Assembly: GCA_023434025.1 (NCBI GenBank)
Contig: JAEYTL010000023.1
Coordinates: 1 to 64,000 of the forward strand
DNA length: 64,000 nt
Source: Bacteroidota bacterium
GTDB lineage: Bacteria; Bacteroidota; Bacteroidia; Flavobacteriales; Flavobacteriaceae
Reading direction: 5' to 3'
Shown here: in pieces, positions 36,044 through 44,972 of the stretch
Numbering within the stretch: position 1 is the stretch's first letter
Layout of the letters: each line of letters begins with the position of its first letter
The notes under the pieces: generated by a model
What the model saw: the letters and a program-made list of their open reading frames with translations, nothing else
The model's database searches: none
What the model was told of the DNA's origin: nothing
Translations under genes and position numbers: made by a program

Positions 36044-37474
36044 TTAAGAAATATCCGAAACCCGTAGGGTATTTACCATTCCTTTGTTGGCAATTGGCAT
36101 GGCAGCCAAATTGATGACCATATCTCCTTTTTCTACAAAGTTTTTTGACTTGGCTATTTTGTTTACGTCTTCCACCGTGTCATCCGTACTGGAAAACTTG
36201 TCATAGTAAAATGAGCGGACGCCCCAAAGCAGGTTCATTTGTGTCAGAATTCTTTTGTTTGACGTAAAAACCAGAATATGGGCACTTGGTCTCCATGCTG
36301 AAATCTGAAAAGCCGTATAACCACTGTTAGTCAGTGTAGAAATGGCTTTGGCTTTGATTTCGTTTGCCATAATTGCAGCATGGTAGCAGATCGATTTGGT
36401 GATGAATCGTTTTGTACGAACATGAGGTGGATTGTGCGGTACCTGAATAAGCGGACTGTCTTCTACCGAACGAATGATTCGGGACATGGTTTCAATTACT
36501 TCAACAGGATAGTTGCCCACAGAAGTTTCGCCGGAGAGCATTACGGCATCGGCACCATCCATTACAGAGTTGGCCACGTCGTTTACTTCTGCTCTTGTTG
36601 GTGTCAGGCTGGTAATCATTGTTTCCATCATTTGTGTGGCAACAATAACCGGAATCCGGGCTGTTTTGGCTCTGTGAATCAGTTTTTTCTGAATCAACGG
36701 AACCTCTTCTGCCGGAACTTCTACCCCTAAATCTCCCCTCGCTACCATTAAGCCGTCACAAAAAGCAACAATTTTATCAATGTTCTCGACAGCTTCCGGT
36801 TTTTCAATTTTGGCTACAATCGGAATTTTATAAGAAGAATGTTTGGCAATCAGATCTTGCAACTCTTCCAGATCTTTTGGTGTTCTCACGAAAGAAAGTG
36901 CAATCCAGTCAACCTCGTTTTCAATGGCAAATAAAGCGTCTTTTATATCTTTTTTGGTTAAAGCCGGCAAAGATACTTTTGTGTTGGGAAGGTTAACTCC
37001 TTTTTTTGATTTTAACGGACCACCTTGAAGTACCTTACAGATAACCTCGGTAGATCCGTTGGTTTCCAACGCCTCAAAGATTAATTTCCCATCGTCCAAA
37101 AGAATTTTTTCTCCCGGGTTTACATCGCTTGGAAATTCTTTGTAATTCATATAAACACGATCAGCTGTGCCCGGTATATCTTCAGCCGTCTGAAACGTAA
37201 TAACATCGCCTTTGCTTACGACCACATCTTCTTTCATAACTCCTACACGAAGTTTGGGGCCCTGTAAGTCAGCTAAAATAGCTGTTGTGTACCCAAATTC
37301 GTCATTTAGTCCGCGGATAATGTTGATTCGCTCTTTAACATCTTCATAATCCGCATGTGAAAAATTGATCCGGAATACATTTACCCCTGCGTCGATCATG
37401 TTTTTAATGACTTCTTTTGTGCTGCAAGCTGGTCCTAATGTGGCAACAATTTTGGTTTTTTTGTTGATTGGCAT
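36044..37474 (-). CDS. pyk: Pyruvate kinase
   Basis: 476 aa. Last step of glycolysis, phosphoenolpyruvate plus ADP to pyruvate plus ATP. Complete family pattern: KIVATLGPACST, FRINFSHADYED, ILADLQGPKLRVG, the active-site KIEKPEAVENID with catalytic Lys, MVARGDLGVEVP, MMETMITSLTPTRAEVNDVA and a C-terminal allosteric domain. Follows the IPExxxVDY gene by 8 nt on the same strand. Confidence 0.97.
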   Translation of the reverse strand: MPINKKTKIVATLGPACSTKEVIKNMIDAGVNVFRINFSHADYEDVKERINIIRGLNDEFGYTTAILADLQGPKLRVGVMKEDVVVSKGDVITFQTAEDIPGTADRVYMNYKEFPSDVNPGEKILLDDGKLIFEALETNGSTEVICKVLQGGPLKSKKGVNLPNTKVSLPALTKKDIKDALFAIENEVDWIALSFVRTPKDLEELQDLIAKHSSYKIPIVAKIEKPEAVENIDKIVAFCDGLMVARGDLGVEVPAEEVPLIQKKLIHRAKTARIPVIVATQMMETMITSLTPTRAEVNDVANSVMDGADAVMLSGETSVGNYPVEVIETMSRIIRSVEDSPLIQVPHNPPHVRTKRFITKSICYHAAIMANEIKAKAISTLTNSGYTAFQISAWRPSAHILVFTSNKRILTQMNLLWGVRSFYYDKFSSTDDTVEDVNKIAKSKNFVEKGDMVINLAAMPIANKGMVNTLRVSDIS

Positions 37475-37482
37475 ATTGTTTT

Positions 37483-37968
37483 TTAAAAAATTAAATTGTT
37501 TTTAGATTTTATTCGACCCTTATCAACAGCATAAACAGTTGTAATTTGGTCAATAGTATTTAGTTCATTTGCTATTTTACTTAGATTTATTTGGTTTTCA
37601 TCCCCTTCAATCTTAAGAAAAAAATCAACATTTTTGAATTCGGGTAAAAAGTAAATGGTGTTACTGAATTCCTGGCCTTCGTTAAAAAGATTAATTGTGT
37701 TGCTCTTCTGAGGAAGGGTTACTTCTTTTTTATTTTCTATCAAAGTCCAGTATATTTCTTTTTTTTGATCTTCAAACTGGAAGTTCGGAAATCCAATTTT
37801 TTGTTTTTCTGATCCGATCAAAATGTCTTTTCTGTTTCGATACAGTAAAACCGGTAGCTTTTGATTAATAAAATAGGCAACCCGATAGTTTTCCAAGGGA
37901 GTGTGTATGGCGATCAGCTGATAATCAGCCTCTTCGAAGTCATCAATGAATAATTTATGAATAGCCAT
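37483..37968 (-). CDS. IPExxxVDY family protein
   Basis: 161 aa, no known function. The family-naming motif is present in slightly varied form as LPEFKNVDF (around residue 103). The N-terminal KLFIDDFEEADYQLIAIHTP and the position between rnc and pyk also match the conserved Bacteroidota arrangement as I remember it. No signal peptide or membrane segment. Co-transcription with pyk is likely (8-nt gap). Confidence 0.75.
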   Translation of the reverse strand: MAIHKLFIDDFEEADYQLIAIHTPLENYRVAYFINQKLPVLLYRNRKDILIGSEKQKIGFPNFQFEDQKKEIYWTLIENKKEVTLPQKSNTINLFNEGQEFSNTIYFLPEFKNVDFFLKIEGDENQINLSKIANELNTIDQITTVYAVDKGRIKSKNNLIF

Positions 37969-38078
37969 ATTTTACATTCAAACAAGATGTAAATATAGTA
38001 TTTTTAGACCACAAAACAGGGTGAATTTCTTAACTTAACGATATTTTATGAACGAAAACGATGTAGTTTTTGTGATTT

Positions 38079-38825
38079 CTATAATTTTTTGTCCATTTTT
38101 TCTTGGAACACAAAAAAAGCACGTTTCGAAGCAATTTCTTCTGCCTTTTTTTTAGAAGTAGCCCTGGCTTTGGCCACAATTTTATGGTCTATGCTCAGCT
38201 TTACTCCAAAATAGCGTTGACCGTCGTTGCCGTTATCGTCAAAAACATCAAAATGAAAAGGTTTTTTCTCCTTTTGGCACCATTCAATAACCAAGCTTTT
38301 GTAGCTGATCACTTTTCCTTCTAATTTAGCAATGTCCACGTAGGGAATAATGACTCGTTTGTAGATGAATTTTTCGCAATAAATAAAGCCTTTGTCTAAA
38401 AAAATAGCTCCGACTAAAGCTTCAAAAATATTTCCGTGAATATTTTCTCCAAAATGTTGCGAAGGAACTTTGCTGTCAACCAATTGAATAAGGTTTAAAT
38501 CACGGCCGAGTTCGTTTAAGTGCTCCCGGCTCACAATTTTAGAACGCATTTTGGTCAGATAACCTTCATCTCCGGAAGGTACTTCATTAAACAAATGACT
38601 TGCAATGACCGCACTCAACATGGCATCGCCCAGAAATTCTAAACGCTCATAATTAATCGGGTTGCCTTTTGGGTCTAATTTGTTTGATGATCTGTGGGTG
38701 AAAGCTTTTTGATAAAACTCAAGATTGTTGGGTTTAAATCCCAGTATTTTGTGAATGGTCTCAAAAAAAATCCCGCCTTCTTGAGGACGGGAATTTGGGG
38801 TAAATATTTTTTTAAAAACGTTCAT
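38079..38825 (-). CDS. rnc: Ribonuclease III
   Basis: 248 aa. Cleaves double-stranded RNA, including rRNA precursors. The RNase III signature YERLEFLGDAML holds catalytic Glu and Asp, GNIFEALVGAIFLDKG holds the second acidic set, and a double-stranded RNA-binding domain covers about residues 170-240 (VISYKSLVIEWCQKE, AKARATSKKKAEEIASKRAF). It starts 6 nt after fabF, the acpP-fabF-rnc order found in many bacteria. Confidence 0.97.
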   Translation of the reverse strand: MNVFKKIFTPNSRPQEGGIFFETIHKILGFKPNNLEFYQKAFTHRSSNKLDPKGNPINYERLEFLGDAMLSAVIASHLFNEVPSGDEGYLTKMRSKIVSREHLNELGRDLNLIQLVDSKVPSQHFGENIHGNIFEALVGAIFLDKGFIYCEKFIYKRVIIPYVDIAKLEGKVISYKSLVIEWCQKEKKPFHFDVFDDNGNDGQRYFGVKLSIDHKIVAKARATSKKKAEEIASKRAFFVFQEKMDKKL

Positions 38826-38831
38826 TTAGAA

Positions 38832-40085
38832 TTACGCTTCAACTTTTTTAAACAGAACACAGGCATTGTGGCCACCAAAGCCAAATGTATTGCTCATGGC
38901 GACTTTAATGTCTCTTTTCTGAGCTTTATTTAGCGTAAGGTTTAACTCCGGATTGATGTTTTCATCTACAACCGAATGGTTAATGGTTGGCGGAATAATT
39001 CCGTTTTTAATCGCCAGGATTGATGCAATGGCTTCAATTCCGCCGGCAGCACCAAGCAGGTGACCTGTCATTGATTTGGTTGAGTTGATATTAATGTTTT
39101 TGGCATGATCTCCAAATACGGCACTAATAGCTTTTAATTCCGCTACATCTCCCAAAGGCGTTGAGGTTCCGTGTGTGTTGATGTGGTCTACCTCTTCCGG
39201 TTTCATACGGGCATCCCGTAAACAGTTCTGCATCACAGCAATAACACCTATCCCTTCCGGGTGTGGAGCGGTTAAGTGGTAGGCATCTGAAGACATTCCT
39301 CCGCCTCCTATTTCGCAATAAATTTTTGCTCCGCGGGCTTTGGCATGTTCATATTCTTCTAAAACCAAAGCACCGGCACCTTCTCCTAATACAAATCCGT
39401 CACGGGTTGCATCAAATGGTCTTGAGGCTGTTTCCGGACTTTCATTTCGGGTCGATAATGCATGCATAGAGTTGAATCCGCCCATTCCGGCAATGGTGAC
39501 TGCCGCTTCAGAACCTCCGGAAATGATGACATCGCATAATCCTAACCGGATATAGTTAAATGCATCAATCAAGGCATTAGCCGAAGAAGCACAGGCCGAA
39601 ACGGTTGTATAGTTGGGGCCCATAAACCCGTTTTTCATCGAAATATGAGCGGGAGCGATATCGGCAATCATTTTTGGGATAAAGAACGGATTGAATTTTG
39701 GTGTTCCGTCTCCTTTAGCATAATATAAAACTTCCTCCTGAAATGTTTCCAATCCGCCGATTCCGGCTCCCCATATTACACCAACCCGGTGTTTGTCTAT
39801 GTTGTCTGCCGTAATTCCGGCATCTTTAATGGCTTCATCACTGGCAACAATAGCATATTGGGCAAATTTGTCCATTCTTCGGGCTTCTTTGCGGTCAATA
39901 AATTCCTCCACATTGAAATTTTTTACTTCGCAGGCAAACTTTGTTTTGTGTTTTTCTGTATCGTAATAGGTTATAGGGGCGGCTCCGCTAACGCCGTTAA
40001 TGAGACCATTCCAGTATTCCTGAATATTATTTCCTATGGGTGTCAAAGCACCTAATCCGGTAACAACTACTCGTTTTAACTCCAT
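38832..40085 (-). CDS. fabF: 3-oxoacyl-ACP synthase II (FabF)
   Basis: 417 aa. Condenses malonyl-ACP with acyl-ACP in chain elongation. The Cys-His-His triad is visible: TVSACASSA with Cys165, NTHGTSTPLGD and KSMTGHLLGAAGG. The PNYTTVSACASS context is that of FabF rather than FabH. Middle gene of acpP-fabF-rnc on the minus strand. Confidence 0.97.
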   Translation of the reverse strand: MELKRVVVTGLGALTPIGNNIQEYWNGLINGVSGAAPITYYDTEKHKTKFACEVKNFNVEEFIDRKEARRMDKFAQYAIVASDEAIKDAGITADNIDKHRVGVIWGAGIGGLETFQEEVLYYAKGDGTPKFNPFFIPKMIADIAPAHISMKNGFMGPNYTTVSACASSANALIDAFNYIRLGLCDVIISGGSEAAVTIAGMGGFNSMHALSTRNESPETASRPFDATRDGFVLGEGAGALVLEEYEHAKARGAKIYCEIGGGGMSSDAYHLTAPHPEGIGVIAVMQNCLRDARMKPEEVDHINTHGTSTPLGDVAELKAISAVFGDHAKNININSTKSMTGHLLGAAGGIEAIASILAIKNGIIPPTINHSVVDENINPELNLTLNKAQKRDIKVAMSNTFGFGGHNACVLFKKVEA

Positions 40086-40114
40086 TTTGTAAAATTTATT
40101 GGTACGAATATAAA

Positions 40115-40154
40115 CAAAAAAACCCTGAAATTTAGTGAATTTTAAAAATCAGGG
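40115..40154 (-). terminator. Hairpin between acpP and fabF
   Basis: Six-bp stem CCCTGA (40123-40128) / TCAGGG (40149-40154) with a 20-nt loop; on the minus strand it is followed by a T-run. The stem is short, so it may only attenuate read-through from acpP into fabF. Confidence 0.5.
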
Positions 40155-40222
40155 GTGTATTTTTCTGTATGTGTGTGATTGGATGACAATCAATAATTTA
40201 CGTTTTTAATAAAATAATAACA

Positions 40223-40246
40223 CCCGCCCGGTATGAACAGAGCGGG
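40223..40246 (-). terminator. GC-rich hairpin directly after acpP
   Basis: Stem CCCGC (40223-40227) / GCGGG (40242-40246), 14 nt after the acpP stop on the minus strand, followed by a T-rich stretch. It probably sets the abundance of the short acpP mRNA relative to fabF. Confidence 0.5.
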
Positions 40247-40259
40247 ATATTTGTAGTTA

Positions 40260-40496
40260 TTATTTTTTAGCTTCTTCGATGTAAGAAATAGCTTGACCTA
40301 CAGTAGCAATATTTTCTGCTTGGTCATCTGGAATTTGAATATCAAATTCTTTCTCGAACTCCATAATTAGCTCAACAGTGTCTAATGAATCAGCTCCTAA
40401 ATCGTTTGTGAAGCTTGCTTCTGTTACAACTTCGTTTTCGTCAACACCTAATTTGTCTACGATAATCGCTTTTACTCTTGATGCAATGTCTGACAT
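40260..40496 (-). CDS. acpP: Acyl carrier protein
   Basis: 78 aa, acidic, four-helix ACP. LGADSLDTVELIMEFE contains the phosphopantetheine-accepting Ser37. Carries acyl chains for FabF and, in this genome, presumably for the acyl-ACP desaturase at 16.3 kb. It has a strong-looking promoter and two hairpins after the stop, consistent with high expression apart from fabF. Confidence 0.98.
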   Translation of the reverse strand: MSDIASRVKAIIVDKLGVDENEVVTEASFTNDLGADSLDTVELIMEFEKEFDIQIPDDQAENIATVGQAISYIEEAKK

Positions 40497-40525
40497 AATT
40501 TTTTAAATTTTAGTTTAATTGTTGG

Positions 40526-40554
40526 CAAAAATAAAAAACTTTATTTTAATACAA
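40526..40554 (-). promoter_or_regulatory. Bacteroidota-type promoter of acpP
   Basis: Minus strand: -33 TTG at 40554-40552, 18-nt spacer, -7 TATTTTTG at 40533-40526. Both elements and spacing fit the consensus, 30 nt before the acpP ATG. Confidence 0.65.
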
Positions 40555-40671
40555 CATTTTAGTTAATAAATCTGACTACGAATTTAAAAAATTTATTTCA
40601 TAATAGAGGTTAAAACCCTGTAAATTCTCGTTTATTATTCGTTTTTTTGTGGCATAAACATTACAGGAAAC

Positions 40672-41229
40672 ATGAAGAACATCGTGATTTTTGCCTCCGG
40701 AACGGGTTCTAATGCTGAAAACATTATCCGTTATTTTAAAAACAACTGTTTAAAAACAGTGGTTGCCGTTTTTTCAAACAATCCCGAGGCCAGCGTTTTA
40801 CAAAAGGCCAACAGGTTGGGAGTGGCATCTGTTACATTCACGAAAGATGAACTTTTGCGTGGTGATGTGTTGATGAGGTTGAATGCTTTTAAACCGGACT
40901 TAATTGTGTTAGCCGGATTTTTGTTGAAGTTTCCGGAACATATTATCAAAGAATTTCCTGATAAAATCATCAACATTCATCCTGCTTTGCTGCCAAAATA
41001 CGGCGGAAAAGGGATGTATGGCAACCATGTACACCAAGCGGTTTTAAAAAACCGTGAATCCGAAACCGGTATTACGATTCATTTGGTAAATGAAAATTAC
41101 GACGAAGGAGGAATAATCTTTCAAAAATCTGTTTCTATTCAAGATTGTACTACCTTTGAAGAAGTTTCCGGGAAAGTGCATCAATTGGAGCAACTGTATT
41201 TTCCGGGAGTGATTGACCAATTTTTATAG
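40672..41229 (+). CDS. purN: Phosphoribosylglycinamide formyltransferase
   Basis: 185 aa. Transfers formyl from 10-formyl-THF to GAR in purine synthesis. The N-terminal IVIFASGTGSNAENII binds the phosphate; IINIHPALLPKYGGKGMYG has the catalytic Asn and His, and NYDEGGIIFQ the catalytic Asp. Divergent from acpP, 38 nt before rnhA. Confidence 0.96.
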   Translation: MKNIVIFASGTGSNAENIIRYFKNNCLKTVVAVFSNNPEASVLQKANRLGVASVTFTKDELLRGDVLMRLNAFKPDLIVLAGFLLKFPEHIIKEFPDKIINIHPALLPKYGGKGMYGNHVHQAVLKNRESETGITIHLVNENYDEGGIIFQKSVSIQDCTTFEEVSGKVHQLEQLYFPGVIDQFL

Positions 41230-41267
41230 GCTAGTTTCCACTTATTTTAACTTAATCACCCTGAAAA

Positions 41268-41747
41268 ATGTCTCACCAAATTCATATCTACACAGACGGA
41301 GCGGCCAAAGGTAATCCCGGCCCGGGCGGTTATGGCGTAGTGATGGAGTTAGTGGGCTCGCCGTATAAAAAAGAGTTTTATGAGGGTTTCAGGTACACTA
41401 CCAACAACCGTATGGAGTTATTGGCGGTAATTGTAGGGCTGGAAAAACTTAAAAATCCGAATACTTCTGTTTTAGTAGTTTCCGATTCAAAATATGTGGT
41501 GGATGCCGTAGAAAAAAGATGGGTTTTTCAATGGGAGAAGAAAGGCTTTTCCGGAAAGAAAAACCCCGATTTATGGATGCGTTTTCTGAAGGTCTATCGC
41601 AAACATAAAGTTGATTTCAAGTGGGTTAAAGGGCACAATAGCCATCCGCAGAATGAACGGTGTGATGAATTGGCGGTTATGGCATCGCAACAGGAAAAGT
41701 TGTCGGTGGATGAGGTGTATGAAAGAGATATAGATAAACTTTTTTAA
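41268..41747 (+). CDS. rnhA: Ribonuclease HI
   Basis: 159 aa. Degrades the RNA strand of RNA:DNA hybrids. The DEDD active site is complete: YTDGAAKGNPGPGGYG (Asp), NNRMELLAVI (Glu), VVSDSKYVVDAV (Asp) and NERCDELAV (Asp). Length is normal for the bacterial type without an added hybrid-binding domain. Confidence 0.97.
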   Translation: MSHQIHIYTDGAAKGNPGPGGYGVVMELVGSPYKKEFYEGFRYTTNNRMELLAVIVGLEKLKNPNTSVLVVSDSKYVVDAVEKRWVFQWEKKGFSGKKNPDLWMRFLKVYRKHKVDFKWVKGHNSHPQNERCDELAVMASQQEKLSVDEVYERDIDKLF

Positions 41748-41835
41748 AAATGAAATCTGACTCGTCAAATACATTTTTCCTAAATTTTTCCCAAATTTAA
41801 ATCCATTATTGCATGTTAATTTATTTCTTTTCAGC

Positions 41836-42507
41836 ATGAAAATTCTCATAATAGAAGACGAGCCCATTCTGCTTGAAACCATACGTGGGTTTTTGGAATT
41901 AGAAAAATATATTGTTGAATCCGCAAATGACTATATTTCCGGAATTGAAAAAATCGGAATCTATAATTATGATTGTATTCTTTTAGATATAATGTTGCCA
42001 AACGGGAGCGGAATAAATATTCTGAAAGAAATAAAAAGGCAGAATAAAAGAGACGCAGTCATTATTTTGTCAGCTAAGGATTCTGTTGAAGATAAAATAT
42101 CAGGACTGGATTTAGGAGCAGATGATTATTTGACTAAACCTTTTAATTTAATGGAGCTTCATTCGCGTATCAAATCTGCAATAAGAAGAACAAATCAAAA
42201 GGGAGAAAAATTTATCAGTTATAAAAATGTAAAGGTTTTTCCTGAAGACAGAAAAGTTTTGGTTGATGAAAACGAGCTTGTCTTAAACCGGAAAGAATTT
42301 GATTTGCTATATTACTTTATTATTCGTCCCGAAAAAACGTTACAAAAAACATCTTTGGCCGAATCGGTTTGGGGAGACAATATTGACCAGGCAGATAGGT
42401 TGGATTTCATTTATTCACAAATAAAAAACTTACGAAAAAAACTTAAAGATCGTGGAGCAGATATTGATTTTCAGGCAGTTTACGGAATCGGATATAAATT
42501 AGTATGA
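41836..42507 (+). CDS. OmpR-family response regulator
   Basis: 223 aa from ATG 41836 (MKILIIEDEP). Receiver domain at residues 1-115 with acidic pair Glu7/Asp8, phospho-acceptor Asp51 (CILLDIMLP), Thr/Ser and Lys in LSAKD and LTKPF. A winged-helix DNA-binding domain follows (LNRKEFDLLYYFI to GIGYKLV). Its stop overlaps the histidine-kinase start by 4 nt (ATGA). Likely controls the two PepSY-like genes just downstream. Confidence 0.95.
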   Translation: MKILIIEDEPILLETIRGFLELEKYIVESANDYISGIEKIGIYNYDCILLDIMLPNGSGINILKEIKRQNKRDAVIILSAKDSVEDKISGLDLGADDYLTKPFNLMELHSRIKSAIRRTNQKGEKFISYKNVKVFPEDRKVLVDENELVLNRKEFDLLYYFIIRPEKTLQKTSLAESVWGDNIDQADRLDFIYSQIKNLRKKLKDRGADIDFQAVYGIGYKLV

Positions 42508-43790
42508 GTGTTTCATTAAAGAATTATACCTTAAAATATTTAGCAATTGCTCTTCTTACTATTATTGCAGCTTGGGCAGGGCTTTTTTATGCAGTTGTTT
42601 TCGATGAGGTTTATGATAATATTGATGACGGACTTAAAGACCTTAAGATTCAAATTATTCGAGAAGCATATATTGATGAAAATATTTTGAATGTAAACGA
42701 ATTTGACTTCAATCAGTTTAGAATAAAACAAATAAATGCTTCGGAATATAAAGAAGGAAATTTTTTCAGAAATGAGCAGTTTTATATGGAATATGATGAA
42801 GAAATGGAACCGTATCGTATTTTAGAAACTTATTTTACCGATCAAGAAGGTAATTATCAAAAACTGGAAATCAGAGCATCTACTGTCGAAGAAGATGACT
42901 TTCGCGAAGATTTGTTGATAGCGTTGGTGTTTTTGTATGTTTTTTTGGTTGCAAGTATCATTTTCATAAATAATATTGTTCTAAAAAAAGTTTGGAAACC
43001 GTTCTATAAAACTTTGAATGATTTGGGGAAATATGAATTTGGAAAAAGCAATAAAACAGAATTTAATTCAACCAAAGTCAGAGAATTTATACTGCTGGAT
43101 AGAGAAATTGATAAAATGATTAAGCGAAACGAACAAACATTTTCTCAACAAAAACAATTTATCGAAAATGCCTCTCACGAATTACAGACCCCCCTTGCCA
43201 TTGCCATAAATAAGTTGGACTTTCTTATTGAAAATGAAGGTTTTTCCGAAAAAAACCTGACAGAGTTAAGCCAAACTAAAGAAGGGTTATTACGACTTGT
43301 TAAATTGAATAAATCACTTCTGATGCTCTCCAAAATCGAAAATAATCAATTTAATAAAAAACAAAATATAATAATCAATGAAACGGCCAAAGCCGTTGTA
43401 GAAGATTTTTCGGAGATAATTGAGTTCAAGAGCATTTTGCTGGATTTTTCCGAAAATGGAAGCTTCGAAACCCATATCAATCAAGATTTAGGATATATTC
43501 TGATTTCGAATCTTTTTAGGAACGCCATAAAATATAACCCTCATGGTGGAAAAATAATCTTAGAAATATCGGAGAATGAATTTTGTATCAAAAATACTTC
43601 TGTTGAAAATAAACCTCTTGACAGAGAATTGATTTTTACCCGGTTTTATAAATCAAATCAGGATAATACCTCAACAGGATTAGGACTTTCCATCGTAAAA
43701 ACCATAATTGAAAACCATTCCGACTTAAGTATTGACTATTCTTTTAAAAATAATTTTCATATTTTTTCTGTAAAAACCAAAAATTCCTAA
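42504..43790 (+). CDS. Sensor histidine kinase
   Basis: 428 aa. Two transmembrane helices (about 10-28 and 137-157) enclose a ~105-residue acidic periplasmic sensor. The kinase core has ENASHELQTPLAIAI (H-box His), NLFRNAIKYNP (N) and STGLGLSIVKTII (G2). The sensor is rich in Asp and Glu, which would suit sensing of cations or cationic compounds, but this is inference. Coupled to the response regulator. Confidence 0.93.
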   Translation: MSVSLKNYTLKYLAIALLTIIAAWAGLFYAVVFDEVYDNIDDGLKDLKIQIIREAYIDENILNVNEFDFNQFRIKQINASEYKEGNFFRNEQFYMEYDEEMEPYRILETYFTDQEGNYQKLEIRASTVEEDDFREDLLIALVFLYVFLVASIIFINNIVLKKVWKPFYKTLNDLGKYEFGKSNKTEFNSTKVREFILLDREIDKMIKRNEQTFSQQKQFIENASHELQTPLAIAINKLDFLIENEGFSEKNLTELSQTKEGLLRLVKLNKSLLMLSKIENNQFNKKQNIIINETAKAVVEDFSEIIEFKSILLDFSENGSFETHINQDLGYILISNLFRNAIKYNPHGGKIILEISENEFCIKNTSVENKPLDRELIFTRFYKSNQDNTSTGLGLSIVKTIIENHSDLSIDYSFKNNFHIFSVKTKNS

Positions 43791-43844
43791 TTCTTTCCCA
43801 AATCACTTTTGAACTTTGTCATAGAAATTTTAAAATAAACAGAT

Positions 43845-44288
43845 ATGAAAAGAACAGTAATTAAATTTTTTGTGGCAACTTTCTTTTTTGTAGGAATCAA
43901 TTTGAATGCTCAGGAATCAATCATTACAAAAAACGAATTGCCAAAAGCGGCACAAAAATTCATTTCGGATAGTTTCTCGAAAAGTACAATTGATTACGTA
44001 AAAAAAGACAAAGAAACTTTTTCTACAGATTATAAAATCAAATTTACTGACGGTACAGAAGTTGAATTTGACCAGGATGGAAACTGGACAGAAGTTGATG
44101 GAAATAAAACGGTAATTCCGACAACATTTATCCAGAAAAATATACTTGCTTATGTAAAAGAAAAGTTTCCGAATACGCATATCATAAAGATCGAAAAAGG
44201 ACGATTCGGAAAACAGGAAGTAAAACTTTCAAACGGATTAGAATTAGAATTCAATTCTAAAGGAGAATTTAAAAGAATAGACGATTAG
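43845..44288 (+). CDS. PepSY-like secreted protein (first of pair)
   Basis: 147 aa with a signal peptide (to NLNAQ). Two tandem PepSY-like (DUF2874) units each contain a helix ending in a Lys-rich strand: LPKAAQKFISDSF, then VEFDQDGNWTEVDGNKTVIP; and FIQKNILAYVKEKFPN, then LELEFNSKGEFKRID. Such periplasmic proteins accompany two-component systems in Bacteroidota. It lies 54 nt after the sensor kinase gene and is probably one of its targets. Confidence 0.85.
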   Translation: MKRTVIKFFVATFFFVGINLNAQESIITKNELPKAAQKFISDSFSKSTIDYVKKDKETFSTDYKIKFTDGTEVEFDQDGNWTEVDGNKTVIPTTFIQKNILAYVKEKFPNTHIIKIEKGRFGKQEVKLSNGLELEFNSKGEFKRIDD

Positions 44289-44323
44289 TAAAATTAACCC
44301 CGAAATATAAAATAAAATTAAAA

Positions 44324-44782
44324 ATGAAAAATTTATTTTTAACAACAATTATAACCTTAATGTTAGGTTTTACAGGGATTTCCTGTTCTTCAGATAATGA
44401 CAATTCATCTGAAAGTATAATTCAAACTTCAGAATTACCAACAGAGCCAAAAATATTTATAGACACATATTTTTCTGATGCAGAAATTATCAGAATTGAA
44501 AGAGATACAAATTCTATAGACGGATATTATGAAGTGTATTTTGTAGGGGGAATTCAGATTGATTTTGACGAGTCGGGTGTCTGGACAGAAGTTGACGGAA
44601 ATAACCAAGCTATTCCGACAGGGTTTATTAATCCGGATATTATGATTTATGTTATCACTAATTATCCTGCAGTTTTAATTGAAAGTATCGGTAAAAAACC
44701 TTACGGATTCGATATAGATTTAGTAAACAACATCGAATTACGTTTCGATACAGAAGGAAATTTTTTGGAAACAGGAAACTGA
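44324..44782 (+). CDS. PepSY-like lipoprotein (second of pair)
   Basis: 152 aa, a paralogue of the upstream gene. A lipobox (GISC) replaces the plain signal-peptide site. The same two-unit layout is visible: LPTEPKIFIDTYF with IQIDFDESGVWTEVDGNNQ, and FINPDIMIYVITNYP with IELRFDTEGNF. The mature protein is strongly acidic. The 190 nt between it and the convergent glycosidase contain nothing I can support. Confidence 0.85.
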   Translation: MKNLFLTTIITLMLGFTGISCSSDNDNSSESIIQTSELPTEPKIFIDTYFSDAEIIRIERDTNSIDGYYEVYFVGGIQIDFDESGVWTEVDGNNQAIPTGFINPDIMIYVITNYPAVLIESIGKKPYGFDIDLVNNIELRFDTEGNFLETGN

Positions 44783-44972
44783 TTTTTAAATAACCGAAGT
44801 TTTTTTAAGTAGAAGAAGGCTGAGCGGTTGAGATAAGCCATTGATAAAATTGCAGGAAGAAAATTGGGTTGATCTAGAATTGATAAAAGAGCATGCCATC
44901 TGCATTGTGATGAAGAGGTTGTTTTTTATTGTAAGTCAGGAAAAACTATCAATAGATATGTTTTTATGAAAA

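Noticed and set aside
44783..44972. Possible gene remnant between the PepSY lipoprotein and GH13 genes
   Set aside because: No frame longer than a few dozen codons and no recognisable motif; treated as plain intergenic sequence.
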